A stretch of DNA of 64,000 nt from Parvibaculum sp046297875 (GCF_046297875.1 NZ_JBKBHD010000001.1:1364001-1428000), one strand, 5' to 3'. Shown: positions 51,600 through 61,458, numbered from the stretch's first letter. Numbers and translations: made by a program. Notes: a model not told the origin generated them from the letters alone.

Positions 51600-53513
51600 T
51601 CAGATCGACTTGACGTCAGTGGTGGGCGAGAGCTGGCGGAAGATCTGTTCTACGTTGATTTTCACTGCGTCCGAGACGAATCCGTTGTCGCGGAAGACGA
51701 CCCGCAGGGGCTCGCGTTTCGCCAGCTCCTTGACCAGATCCTCGGTGATGCCGCGGTCGAAGCAGGCGACAAGGGCGTTGTCGTCGACGAAGAACACGGT
51801 CTTGCCCTGCACCGTCTCGCGGCGGATGGGCAGCGTCAGGTCCACGCCCCAATCGACCAGCACCTGGAAGAGCAGGTCCTCGGCCGTGCGGCCCTCCTTC
51901 ACGTTGTCCACCATGTCAAGCAGGTCGGACTGCTTCAGCTCGTCGGGGCGGTAGTAGACGTCCTTCATGTTCGAGGTTTCGACCTTGAGCACCCGGAAGC
52001 CGACATCGCGGTTCCAGTCGGAGTGGCATTCGCCTTCGAGGATTTTCTTGCCAGCGCGGCGGATGCGCTCCTTCGAAATTTCAGCGATGGTCGTGAAGCC
52101 ACGCTTGTAAGGTGGAAGCGAGGGGTCGATTACTTCCGGCACTTGCACCATGATGAAGCGCCGGTTTCCGCCATCATTTGCATTGAGCTGCATGACAGCG
52201 TGCGCGGTTGTCGCAGACCCAGCAAAGAAGTCTAATATGATCGCGTCTTTGTAGTTCCCGGTCACTGCTTCAATCGGATCGTACACGGCCCAAAGACTCT
52301 TCGGGAACGTAAATCCTGATCCTTCAACGAGACCATTCACCAACTTAGTACCGTATTCGTTCGAATCATAGCGCTTATCAGTCCAAACACTCCTGTAAAG
52401 ACCAAATGTTTTTCCAATTTCAATCTGATACCCATCTCCGGAGCGCTTCGCCCTTAGCATGTTGGCGATCTCTTCTACGCTCTGGCGGGCGTAACGCCAC
52501 TTCCTCTCGGTGCCAGAGTTGTCGATTGGATAGACGTACGCTACGTCATCCCTCCACTCGGTCTGCTCGGGGTGGAAGTCATCCGGGCAGACGTCTCCAA
52601 ACCCAACAATCTTCCCGTCCTGGACCAGAACAGGGTAAAAGCAGTTCTTTGCATCCGTGCGCTCCGACTCTCCGCCCCAATTCCTGAACTGAGACCAGTT
52701 TACGTCCTCCTCACGAATTTTGCGATCGCCTATGGACTTTGTGCCGCTCGGATAGACGAAGATCAGGTACTCGTTGATGTAAGAGAAGTTTGTGCCTTGC
52801 TGGCCTCGCGGGTTGTGGATAACGCTTACGTAAGTGTGCTCCCAAGCGGCGCCGCTGAACACTTCTTTCATCAGTACAGACAGCGTTCCAAACTCATTCT
52901 CATCTATTGCGCAAACGAGAACCCCATCTTTTGCCAAGATGTTTTTTGCAACCATCAAGCGCTGATACATCATCGATAGCCAGTCGGAGTGAAAGCGCCC
53001 ACTTGTCTCTGGATTGGCAACTAGTCGCCCGCCTTCATCGGATACTTGTCCTGATCTTTCAAGAAAGTCCGAGTATTTCGCACTATAATCGTTCTTATAT
53101 ATGAGGTTCCTCCCCGTGTTGTATGGAGGATCGATATAGATAATTTTGACTTTGCCAAGATAGTTTTCTTGAAGAAGCTTCAGTGCTTCTAGGTTATCTC
53201 CTTCGATGAACAGGTTTTGCGTGGTATCGAAATCCACGCTTTCCTCGCGGCAGGGGCGCAAGGTCTTGGCAATAGGCGCATTCGCCAGCGCCAAAGCCTC
53301 CCGCTTCCCCGGCCAGTCCAGCCGATACCGCTCTTGCGGCCCCTCCACGATGTGGTCGCTCAGCTCCTGACGCAGCAGGTCGAAGTCCACCGCCAGACGC
53401 AGCTTGCCCGTCGCCTCGTCCCGCGCCTCGGTCACGCAGCCGGGGAACAACTCGCGGATCTTCGCGATGTTGTCCTGGCTCAGGTCCGGGCTGTGCATCT
53501 TCAGCTTGTCCAT
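51600..53513 (-). CDS. mod: Type III DNA methyltransferase, Mod subunit
   Basis: A 637-residue N6-adenine methyltransferase of the beta class. Motif IV DPPYNTG (128-134) precedes motif I DFFAGSATTAHAV (428-440), and between them lies a large target-recognition region. It methylates one strand of an asymmetric site and gives Res its specificity. ATG 53513 (MDKLKMHSPDLSQDN) is preferred; the few residues upstream are not family-like. The central part of the gene (about 52190-53220) is visibly richer in A/T than its ends, as expected if the recognition domain was exchanged by recombination. Ten bases separate it from the DUF4391 gene. Confidence 0.95.
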   Translation of the reverse strand: MDKLKMHSPDLSQDNIAKIRELFPGCVTEARDEATGKLRLAVDFDLLRQELSDHIVEGPQERYRLDWPGKREALALANAPIAKTLRPCREESVDFDTTQNLFIEGDNLEALKLLQENYLGKVKIIYIDPPYNTGRNLIYKNDYSAKYSDFLERSGQVSDEGGRLVANPETSGRFHSDWLSMMYQRLMVAKNILAKDGVLVCAIDENEFGTLSVLMKEVFSGAAWEHTYVSVIHNPRGQQGTNFSYINEYLIFVYPSGTKSIGDRKIREEDVNWSQFRNWGGESERTDAKNCFYPVLVQDGKIVGFGDVCPDDFHPEQTEWRDDVAYVYPIDNSGTERKWRYARQSVEEIANMLRAKRSGDGYQIEIGKTFGLYRSVWTDKRYDSNEYGTKLVNGLVEGSGFTFPKSLWAVYDPIEAVTGNYKDAIILDFFAGSATTAHAVMQLNANDGGNRRFIMVQVPEVIDPSLPPYKRGFTTIAEISKERIRRAGKKILEGECHSDWNRDVGFRVLKVETSNMKDVYYRPDELKQSDLLDMVDNVKEGRTAEDLLFQVLVDWGVDLTLPIRRETVQGKTVFFVDDNALVACFDRGITEDLVKELAKREPLRVVFRDNGFVSDAVKINVEQIFRQLSPTTDVKSI

Positions 53514-53523
53514 GCTCGTCCTC

Positions 53524-54345
53524 TCAATCATTCGTCGTCTTTGGTGGCGCAAATCCGGACGCGGAAGCGGTGCCCACTTCCGCTGGATTTGCTTGTGCGG
53601 CGCTGGGGTGTGCCCCTGTCAGCCGCTCCAATTCCTGTTTGGCCGCGCGCAGCTCGGCATTGATCGCCACGCGCTTGTTGAATTGCCTCTCGCGCATGAG
53701 CCGCGCCTTGATCCGCTCGACCTCACGAGTCTGCGCCTTGATCGCCTCGGCCTGCGCGATGCGCTCTTCCAGCGACATGGGGCGCTCGGCTGCGGCCGGG
53801 GCGAAGGGCGTCTGCGGCGCCTCGCCCATGCCGGGGACCAACCGGGCCGTCTGCCCGGCCACCAGCGGCTCGAGCAGCCGCTCGTACAGCGCGCCCATGT
53901 CCAGCGCCACCGGCAACGGGGTGCGGGCTGCGTCTGCGGGCAGCCAATCCCCCTGGAAATAGTCGCCCACCACCCAGCGGGCGCTGTCGGCCTCGCCCCG
54001 ACTATTCAAAGACTGGCGCTTGTAGGCCGCCACCATCCTCACGCGGCCGCCATGGGCCACCTCGAAGATCAGCGGAAAGGGGATGGCCTTGTCGATGGCG
54101 CGCAGCACGTCGCGGTCGAGCGTCGCGGTGCGCGTGGCGATGCGGAAGACCTGTATCTCGGTCACTTGGCGAGTCGCCGCCAGATTGATCGTCTCGGGCG
54201 CCAGCTTGTGCGACCAGACGATCTGGTCGACCTCGCGCACGAAAAGGTCCTTGAGGCCGGTGTTCGCCCCGGCGTGCTCGTAGATCTTGGTCTTGGGGAT
54301 CACGCGCCCGAAGGCTGCGGCGCGGGGCCAATCGTAGAGGGTCAT
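53524..54345 (-). CDS. DUF4391 family protein
   Basis: A 273-residue protein. The N-terminal two thirds (YDWPRAAAFGRVIPKTKIYEHA, WSHKLAPETINLAATRQVTEIQVF) is DUF4391, found almost only between a helicase gene and type III mod. The C-terminal part is charged and helical (about 190-250, RERQFNKRVAINAELRAAKQELERL in parts), likely a coiled coil. Its ATG overlaps the helicase stop (ATGA). No catalytic motif is evident. Its strict placement suggests that it bridges the helicase and the methylase/restriction pair. Confidence 0.85.
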   Translation of the reverse strand: MTLYDWPRAAAFGRVIPKTKIYEHAGANTGLKDLFVREVDQIVWSHKLAPETINLAATRQVTEIQVFRIATRTATLDRDVLRAIDKAIPFPLIFEVAHGGRVRMVAAYKRQSLNSRGEADSARWVVGDYFQGDWLPADAARTPLPVALDMGALYERLLEPLVAGQTARLVPGMGEAPQTPFAPAAAERPMSLEERIAQAEAIKAQTREVERIKARLMRERQFNKRVAINAELRAAKQELERLTGAHPSAAQANPAEVGTASASGFAPPKTTND

Positions 54346-57300
54346 GACGCGCCGCCTTCGATGACCAGGAAGGCGATCAACTCAAAATCGTCCAGCCCCT
54401 TGATGGTGTGGGTCAGCGCCGTGGTCCGCCCGCCGCTGAACAGGCTGTCGATGTCCTTCTCTTCCTTCACCTCGATCATCGACCGGATCGCGCTGGAGAG
54501 CAGATCCGAGTAGCGGCCCATCTTGCGCCCGTCCTCGGTGCGCTCGTTGAAGATGCGGCAGACGTCGTGGATCGGCTCGATCCGCCCCTTGCAGCTGGAT
54601 CGGATCAGGTCGAGCAGGCGCTTGACCTCGGTGTGGTCGGCGACGATCCGGCCGTCGTCGTCGATGTAGACCAGGTAGAAGGGGTGCAGGCGGTTCTGCT
54701 GGTTGACGTTCACGCTGTCGTGGATGTTCTTCAGCGCGAAGATGACGCCGGGCAGCAAGCCCAGCTCCGGCTGCGCGGGCACGACGGCGTGCATCCCGAA
54801 GGGCACGTTGTCGAGCTCGCCATGCTCCTTGACGTAGTTGAGCAGGTCCATCCGGAAATCATTGAGCCCGAGATCGGTGATCGAAATCCCGGCCTTCACG
54901 TCCTCCAGCTCGATGACCTCGTCCTGGAGCCGCTTGAGCTGTTCCTTGCGGTAGGCGATGTCGCTCGACTTGGCGGTGAGCACGTTGTCGTCGCCGGTGG
55001 CGGTGATGTCGGTGATCACCATCCGGTTTTCGACGCGTTCCTTCAGGTTGATGTATTCGTCGAGCGTGATGTCGGGCCAATAGTTGACCAGTTGGATCTG
55101 GCTGTTCGGGGAGCCGATACGGTCGATCCGGCCGAACCGCTGAATGATGCGCACCGGGTTCCAGTGAATGTCGTAATTGATCAGGAAATCACAGTCCTGA
55201 AGGTTCTGGCCTTCCGAGATGCAGTCGGTGCCGATGAGGATGTCCAGCTCTCCCGGCTCGTTCGGAAGGACGATGGCCTTCTCCTTCGACCGTGGAGAGA
55301 ACAGCGTCAGGACGCTCTGGAAGTCGTAGGACTTCTTGAGCGTGGTCTTGGGCGCGTCCGACCCGGTGACCTTGCCGACATGCAGCCCGAGCTGTGCGGC
55401 GAAGGGCGCCAGGTTGTCGAAGAGGTAGTTGGCTGTATCGGCAAAGGCCGTGAAGACCAGAACCTTCCTGTTTCCGGGGTTCAGCGGCTCGTCGACCTTC
55501 TGCCGGATGAGGGCGAGCAGGTGCTGGAGCTTGGCGTCGTCCGCCGGTTTGACCTTTTCCATTGAGGCGATCAGATCTTCGATCAGGACGAGGTCCGCAG
55601 CCAAGTCGTGCTTCCAAGACGGCAGGTCCATGTCGGCGAGGCTGATCTGGACCTTCTTGCCGACCGTGAATTCGTCGAGCCCGGAGAGGTCGTCATCCTC
55701 GGGATCGAACTCGCTCATTTCTGCAAGGTAATCGCTGACGCTGTCGCTGCGTCCTGTTTCCTCAAATTCGTCGATTGCGTAGAGGGTGCGCGAGATATTG
55801 GCGCCGAGGGATCGAAGCGTGAGGCGGAAAGCGGCGACCGAGCTCTCCAGGCGTTTCAGCAGGTTGGTTGTCATGAGCGCCTGAAGGCTGCGCTCTCGAT
55901 CGGCCTGCCTGAGCTTGCCGCGTCCGCCCTCGACCTGCGTGTCGTAAATCTCCTCATACTTCCGCAGACGGCTGGGCAGGATGTAGCTGATCGGGGCGTA
56001 GACCGCGAGCTTCAGCACAGAGAGCTGCGTGAAAATGTCGTTGAACCCCATCACGTCCGACCGTTCGGTGATCGGGCGGTGATACGAGAGCGGCTTGCGC
56101 CTTTGGGGAAACTTCCCGATGTCCGTCGTGTCGTAGAAGGTTTCGATGTGCTTGCGCGACCGGGCGATGGTGACCGCATCGAGCAGCTCGAAAAAATCGA
56201 AGTCGAGCGCCTTCAGGATCGACGCAGCGGTCCTCTCCTCTGGCGGGAGGGAAGACCATTCATTGAAGGCCTTCTGGGCCCGGCGGAAAATCTCTTCGAC
56301 GCTGGCCTGTGTCTTCAGGTTCTTGCTGAGCGCTTCTGACTGCCCTTCGTAGGCAAGAGCCAGCTGGTTCCGAAGATCGTTGAACCTGTTGTTCACCGGG
56401 GTCGCGGAAAGCATCAGGACCTTGGTCTTCACGCCGGCGCGAATGACCTTGTTCATCAATTTCTGGTAGCGAGTCTCGCGGTCCTTGTAGACATCGTTGT
56501 TGCGGAAGTTATGCGACTCGTCGATCACGACCAGATCGTAGTTGCCCCAATTCACTCGATTGAGGGGGATGCCGAAGGACTCGCCGGAGGTGCGGGAGAT
56601 GTCGGTGTGGCAGAGGACGTCGTAGTTGAACCGGTCCCTGGCGAAGATATTGGTGGTCAAGTTCGTATTGTAGTTCCGCCAGTTGTCCGCGAGCTTTTTG
56701 GGGCAGAGAACGAGAACGGAGCGGTTCCGCAACTCATAATATTTAACCACCGCCAAGGCGGTGAATGTTTTCCCGAGACCGACCGAGTCCGCGAGAATGC
56801 ACCCATTGTAAGTCTCAAGCTTGTTGATGATGCCCGTTGCGGCGTCCTTCTGGTAGTTGAAGAGTTTGTTCCAGACCACGCTCTCCTGGTAGCCTGTCAG
56901 ATCGTTCGGAAGGACGTCTTCATCGACCTCGTCGAGGAAGTCGTGGAAGATGTTGTAGAGCATCATGAAGTAGATGCGCTCGGGGGAATTCTCCTGATAG
57001 ACGGACTCGATGTGCTCGCAAATGGCAGCGGTGACGTCCTTCACTTTGTCCGGGTCCGACCAGATCTGATCGAAGAGCTGAAGGTACATCTTTGCGTGTG
57101 CCGGATCATCGAAACGGGTCACGAAGTTCGAGACGGCATCACCCTTTTGGTACCCGAGATCGACTGCCGTGAAGCCGCTTATCGGCATGTAGGCCACTTC
57201 GCCTTCAGACCCGGCGACATGCAAGAATTGCTGCATCGGCGCTTTGGTCGTGTTGGACCGGAACCTGGCCTTTTTGCGGATCCAGTCAGCGCACTCACGG

Positions 57301-57614
57301 GCGACAGCGCGCTGAGTGAGCTTGTTGCGCAGCTGGATCTCGAATTCCGTGCCGTAGAGGCCGCTTTCCCGCCTTGCCTTGGGAATGAAGAACTCCCTCC
57401 GCTCCTTCCGGAGGCGGTCGGTCACCTCGGTAGGCACGAAGGTTGGCGCAGTGAAAATGAACTGCAGGCTGTCGACCTTCGAGAGTTCGGACTTCAGAGC
57501 TTCGAACGCGTAGATCGAGAAGCAGGACGCAGCAATCCGCAAACGCGTACCCCGACCGACTGAGGCCTTCAGGTCATCCCCGAGAAGGTGAGAGGTGTTA
57601 TCGATGATCTGCAT
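54342..57614 (-). CDS. SNF2-type helicase with degenerate PLD-like N-terminal domain
   Basis: A 1090-residue protein. Residues 1-165 resemble the PLD-like domain seen at the start of this helicase group, but the HxK is not intact (FLHVAGSEGEVAYMPISGFT), so it is probably a non-catalytic or binding module. The SF2 core has Walker A DSVGLGKT (276-283), DESH (in VIDESHNFRN), SATP and, in the C-terminal half, QRFGRIDRIGS (motif VI) with GTDCISEGQNLQ (motif V). ATG 57614 is chosen because GGGAGG sits 6 bases upstream; this start lies inside the WYL gene end. It may remodel or translocate DNA for the linked type III enzyme. Confidence 0.88.
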   Translation of the reverse strand: MQIIDNTSHLLGDDLKASVGRGTRLRIAASCFSIYAFEALKSELSKVDSLQFIFTAPTFVPTEVTDRLRKERREFFIPKARRESGLYGTEFEIQLRNKLTQRAVARECADWIRKKARFRSNTTKAPMQQFLHVAGSEGEVAYMPISGFTAVDLGYQKGDAVSNFVTRFDDPAHAKMYLQLFDQIWSDPDKVKDVTAAICEHIESVYQENSPERIYFMMLYNIFHDFLDEVDEDVLPNDLTGYQESVVWNKLFNYQKDAATGIINKLETYNGCILADSVGLGKTFTALAVVKYYELRNRSVLVLCPKKLADNWRNYNTNLTTNIFARDRFNYDVLCHTDISRTSGESFGIPLNRVNWGNYDLVVIDESHNFRNNDVYKDRETRYQKLMNKVIRAGVKTKVLMLSATPVNNRFNDLRNQLALAYEGQSEALSKNLKTQASVEEIFRRAQKAFNEWSSLPPEERTAASILKALDFDFFELLDAVTIARSRKHIETFYDTTDIGKFPQRRKPLSYHRPITERSDVMGFNDIFTQLSVLKLAVYAPISYILPSRLRKYEEIYDTQVEGGRGKLRQADRERSLQALMTTNLLKRLESSVAAFRLTLRSLGANISRTLYAIDEFEETGRSDSVSDYLAEMSEFDPEDDDLSGLDEFTVGKKVQISLADMDLPSWKHDLAADLVLIEDLIASMEKVKPADDAKLQHLLALIRQKVDEPLNPGNRKVLVFTAFADTANYLFDNLAPFAAQLGLHVGKVTGSDAPKTTLKKSYDFQSVLTLFSPRSKEKAIVLPNEPGELDILIGTDCISEGQNLQDCDFLINYDIHWNPVRIIQRFGRIDRIGSPNSQIQLVNYWPDITLDEYINLKERVENRMVITDITATGDDNVLTAKSSDIAYRKEQLKRLQDEVIELEDVKAGISITDLGLNDFRMDLLNYVKEHGELDNVPFGMHAVVPAQPELGLLPGVIFALKNIHDSVNVNQQNRLHPFYLVYIDDDGRIVADHTEVKRLLDLIRSSCKGRIEPIHDVCRIFNERTEDGRKMGRYSDLLSSAIRSMIEVKEEKDIDSLFSGGRTTALTHTIKGLDDFELIAFLVIEGGAS

Positions 57615-58458
57615 CGATAACCTCCCTGTTGAGAAGCACGATCTGCTGATCCTGCGGATTGCGGGCTCCCGGGTCGGTATCAAGCCCGAGACGCCTGAGC
57701 GCGTAGTACAGCAACGCCCGCCGGACTTTGATCTTCGCCTTGCCGGCCCGCATGCCGTAGTCAAGCGCAATGACCTTCGCCTGCGTCTCCGAGAGGTCGG
57801 GGTGGGGGCCGACCTCTAGGGTGACCTCTAAGTGCCAGTCGCGGTCATTCTCGGCCGAGGTGTCGCTCTCCCGCGATCCGCGGATGTCGAGGATCCGCGA
57901 GAGCAGGAAGTCCTTGAAGCAGTCATCGGTCAGGCAGAGCGCCCGGGTGTGCCAGCGGAACCCGTCGAACGCGATGGCGTGAGGCGCGATCCAGCGCCAG
58001 CGCGGCTCGGGGCTAGACAGGGACTGGTACTTCACCTCGATCGCCTCGGACCGGCGGATGGCGCCGACGACCGAGCGAAGTGTCACCGGCTCAACGCCGC
58101 GAACCGGCGTCGGGGCGGATGCGTAGGGTGGCAGGTCAGGGATCCAGCAATCTTCGCGCTCCAGCACATCGTCGGCAACCAGGCGGATTTGGGCGAGGTA
58201 GTGCGCTGCGTCCGGCGGGCGGAACTTGCAGTCGAAGTCTGGGCCGCGGACGTAAGTCCGCGCGCTCTTGTCGTAGACCATGTTGTCCGGTGCCAGCGCG
58301 ATGTAGCGGTTCAGGTCCGAGGATGCCTGGTTCACCGAGACGCCGAACTGCTGCATCACGTCGATACGATTGACGTGTCCCTCCCAGAACAGACGGAACT
58401 CGATGAACTCGAGGCGCTGCTCAATCCCCCAGCGAAGTTCGGCATTGTCCCGGTCCAC
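57598..58458 (-). CDS. WYL-domain transcriptional regulator (BrxR/CapW-like)
   Basis: A 286-residue regulator. An N-terminal winged helix (LRWGIEQRLEFIEFRLFWEGHVNRIDVMQQFGV) is followed by a WYL domain at about 135-205 (AIEVKYQSLSSPEPRWRWIAPHAIAFDGFRWHTRA) and a C-terminal WCX-like extension. Relatives (BrxR, CapW) repress defence operons until a nucleic acid or nucleotide ligand binds WYL. GTG 58458 was chosen because GGGAG lies 6 bases ahead and the conserved start follows directly. It is the first gene of the helicase/type III operon and overlaps the helicase start by 17 bp, so it probably controls the whole operon. Confidence 0.88.
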   Translation of the reverse strand: MDRDNAELRWGIEQRLEFIEFRLFWEGHVNRIDVMQQFGVSVNQASSDLNRYIALAPDNMVYDKSARTYVRGPDFDCKFRPPDAAHYLAQIRLVADDVLEREDCWIPDLPPYASAPTPVRGVEPVTLRSVVGAIRRSEAIEVKYQSLSSPEPRWRWIAPHAIAFDGFRWHTRALCLTDDCFKDFLLSRILDIRGSRESDTSAENDRDWHLEVTLEVGPHPDLSETQAKVIALDYGMRAGKAKIKVRRALLYYALRRLGLDTDPGARNPQDQQIVLLNREVIDADHR

Positions 58459-58578
58459 GTCGCACTCCCGCCCAGCCCTGCGCGCACGCGAACTGTGCGC
58501 GCCCAATTTCTGGGCTTTCTTGGACCGTAGCCGCGAGGGATCGAGCAATCAATCGAAAAGGGGAGCGACGGCGCGCGA

Positions 58579-59733
58579 TTATCCCAAGGATTGCCGCAGG
58601 TTCTGCGCCACCGCGTCCGCCGCCATCCGCACAGGCTCGGCCGCGAGATGGGCGTATCGCGCCGTTGTCTGGACCTGCGTGTGGCCGAGGAGCTTGCCGA
58701 TCATCGGCAAACCCTGACCCGAGGCGACGGCGGTCGACGCAAAGGTGTGGCGCAGGTCGTGGATGCGGACGTCCTTCACCCCGGCGCGAGCACGGACGCG
58801 CTGCCAGAAGGGCTGTAGATCGCTCAGCCGCTTGCCCGTCAGGGTGCCGCTGATGACCCACGGGTTCCCGTCAATGCGCTGGGCGTCGCGGAGCAGGTCG
58901 ACGGCAGGCAGTCCGAGATGGACGATTTTGGCGCCGGACTTGGAATCCGGAAGGCGCAGAACGCGTTCGGCCAGATCGACGTATTCCCACTTCAACGTCA
59001 TGATCTCGTTCAGCCGACACCCGGTCAGGATGAGCAGGCGCGCGGCGAGGACGGCCGAGGGCAGCTCGATCCCCTCCGCCTCCATCTCGCGCAGCACCTC
59101 ACCGATCCGGCGGAGTTCGGCCGCGCTGAGAAAGCGCTCGCGCTTCTGCTCGGGATACTTCCGGATGTGCTTTCGCGGGTTGGTGCCGTCCGGACGCAGG
59201 CCCCACATCTCGGCGAGGCTGAACATCTTCGAGACCACTTCGAGGCAGCGGTTCGCTTGATAGGGAATGTGGCGGAGGTCGTGATGGAACTTCGCCACAT
59301 CCGCCCGGGTGATGCCCGTGACCGTCAGCTGCCCGAGCGCGGGCAGGATGAAGCGTTCGAGGTTCCGGCGATATTCCTTGGCTGTGCTCGCCTTCACGCG
59401 GATGGCGATGTGCTCCTTGTCGAACCGCTCCGCCAGCTCCTTCACCGTGATCGCCTTGCGTCCAGCGTCCCGCTCGGCGGCGGGGTCCGCGCCATTGCGC
59501 GCGGCGGCGACGATGGAGATGGCGCGGTTGCGCGCCTGCTCGCATGTAAGGACCGTGCTGGGCCCGAGGCTGATCCGCCGGGATCGGCGTCCGGCGCGAT
59601 ACTGGACCACGTAGCCCTTGCGCCCGCTCGGCAGCACACGCAGCCCGAAGCCAGGGATCTCGCTGTCCCAGACGAAGTATTCGGCGGAGCGGGCTTCTGC
59701 GGCGTCGACGAGGCGTTTGGTGATCCTGGGCAT
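58579..59733 (-). CDS. int: Tyrosine-type site-specific integrase of the island
   Basis: A 384-residue integrase of the P4/DUF4102 type. The arm-binding N-terminal domain (YFVWDSEIPGFGLRVLPSG) is followed by a SAM-like core-binding domain and the catalytic domain: Arg in TGCRLNEI, Lys in DSKSGAK, HDLRHTFAS, LLGHTQ, and nucleophile Tyr in TARYAHL. It should recombine the tRNA-fMet attB with attP. All catalytic residues are present. It lies 1.8 kb inside attR and is divergent from the DUF6880-like pseudogene. Confidence 0.95.
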   Translation of the reverse strand: MPRITKRLVDAAEARSAEYFVWDSEIPGFGLRVLPSGRKGYVVQYRAGRRSRRISLGPSTVLTCEQARNRAISIVAAARNGADPAAERDAGRKAITVKELAERFDKEHIAIRVKASTAKEYRRNLERFILPALGQLTVTGITRADVAKFHHDLRHIPYQANRCLEVVSKMFSLAEMWGLRPDGTNPRKHIRKYPEQKRERFLSAAELRRIGEVLREMEAEGIELPSAVLAARLLILTGCRLNEIMTLKWEYVDLAERVLRLPDSKSGAKIVHLGLPAVDLLRDAQRIDGNPWVISGTLTGKRLSDLQPFWQRVRARAGVKDVRIHDLRHTFASTAVASGQGLPMIGKLLGHTQVQTTARYAHLAAEPVRMAADAVAQNLRQSLG

Positions 59734-59951
59734 GGCACTCTTCGGTGGTTCTTTCGCCGTTCCACAGTGCTGAAGCGCGGGCGACAGTCAACGAACACAT
59801 TGAAATCGCGAAGAAAAAGGAAATGGCGCGTGGTTCCGCGCAGGGCGTTTCGGCGCGCTGGTGCGGGAAATCGACGAGCCCAGCGAATCAGAACGCAGGT
59901 TCCGGTGCCTGCGGACCGCTGATAGGCTCGGGGAAAAGAACTGGCTATCCG

Positions 59952-61390
59952 ATGGCGTCGAAGACCACCCTCAATGCGAAGAACCTCGAAGCGCTGGGCG
60001 CCGAGCGCCTTGCGCAACTGCTGATCGAGGTCAGCACCGGCAATGCGGCGGCCAAGCGCAAGCTGCGGCTCGCGTTGGCGGGGGCCCAGAGCCCGAGGGA
60101 GGCCGCGCGGGAGATCACCAAGCGGCTGACCAGCATCGCCCGCGCCCGCAGTTTCATCACCTGGAAGAACCGCAAGGCGCTCGTCACGGATCTCGAAACC
60201 CAGCGACGCGCCATCGTCGAGCAGATCGCGCCGGCCATACGGACGAGGCGCTGGCGCTCATGTGGCGGTTCATGGCCCTCGCCACACCGGTGTTCGAGCG
60301 CTGCGACGACTCCAGCGGCACCGTCATCGGCATCTTCCGCCAGGCCTGCGCCGATCTGGGTCAGCTCGCCGCGAAGGTCCGGCCGGTCCCGCAGGCGCTC
60401 GCCGGCACTGTCCTCGATGCGGTGCAGGACAACGGCTATGGCCAGTATGACGGCCTGATCGGCATCATGGCGCCGGCGCTTGGTGACGAGGGGCTCGCGG
60501 CCCTGAAAGCGATGGCGGAGGACCTCGGTCGCTCGCCCGTGCCGGTGCCGCCGAAGGACCAATGGAAGGCGGTGGGCTGGGGCCCTGGCGGCACCACCTA
60601 CGAGCACGAGATGCGGGCGCGCGAGCGCACGAGCACGGTCGCCATGGCGCTCAAGGACATCGCCGATGCACAGGGCGACGTCGACGGCTTCATCGGCCAG
60701 TACGATCCGAAGACCCGCAAGGTGCCGCAGATTGCGGCGGAAATCGCGCAGCGTCTGCTGGCGGCTGACAGGGCAGGCGAGGCGCTCGGGTTCCTCGAGC
60801 GCGCGGAGCTCGGCGACGGGTTGCGGGTTCCACGAGCCTGGGAGGACATTCGCCTGCAGACGCTAGAGGCGCTGGGTCGCGGCGAGGAGGCGCAGACGTT
60901 CCGGTGGGACTGCTTCGAGCGCACGCTCTCCGACAGCTACCTGCGGGCCTATCTCAAACGGCTTCCCGACTTCGACGACATAGAAGCTGAAGAGCGGGCA
61001 ATGGCGCACGCCATGGCCTATCCGAGCCTTCTTCACGCCCTGCAGTTCTTCCTCGATTGGCAGGCGCTGGACCGCGCGGCCGAACTCCTGGTGGCTCGGC
61101 ACGACGAGATCGACGGCGATTGCTACGAATACCTGGCACCTGCGGCGGAGGCTCTGACAGAGCGTCATGCGCTGGCTGCGACGTTGGTGCTCCGCGCGAT
61201 GATCGACTTCACGCTCACCCGGTCACGGGCGAAGCGGTATCGCTATGCCGCCGAGCACCTGGCCAGCTGCGCCCGGCTCGCGCAGTACATCCCGGACTTC
61301 GGCGCGTTCGAGACGCACGAGGCCTACGTCGCCCGATTGAAAGAAGAGCACGGCAGGAAGTTCGGCTTCTGGTCGCTCACCGCCGCCTGA
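59952..61390 (+). pseudogene. DUF6880-like gene with a frameshift
   Basis: The protein would be about 480 residues. The first part, from ATG 59952 (MASKTTLNAKNLEALGAERL), runs to about 60235, and the rest continues in the -1 frame (ALALMWRFMALATPVFERCD onward) to TGA 61388-61390. One missing base in the CC at 60235-60236 explains it: P-(A)-H-T-D-E reads through if one C is restored. The second half is helical-repeat-like (LLVARHDEIDGDCYEYL). Such proteins are common cargo near alphaproteobacterial integrases; the function is unknown. Real mutation and sequencing error cannot be separated here. Confidence 0.75.
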
Positions 61391-61421
61391 TGGTCGTGCT
61401 ACCGGAAAATCAGGTTTCAGC

Positions 61422-61458
61422 CCCGTGGAAGCATTGTGGAAGCAAGAGGGCGCGAAGT
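61422..61458 (+). repeat. Right-end arm-type repeat
   Basis: A second copy of the 37-bp block at 39930-39966 (34/37), again with two GTGGAAGCA units 2 nt apart and in the same orientation. It lies 117 bp inside attR. Confidence 0.65.

Noticed and set aside
40027..58458. DISARM system
   Set aside because: PLD, SNF2-type helicase and methyltransferase are present, but there is no DrmB (DUF1998) or DrmA, and mod/res are clearly type III.
57598..58458. BREX locus because of the BrxR-like WYL regulator
   Set aside because: No pglZ, brxC or pglX genes; WYL regulators of this type also head other defence operons.
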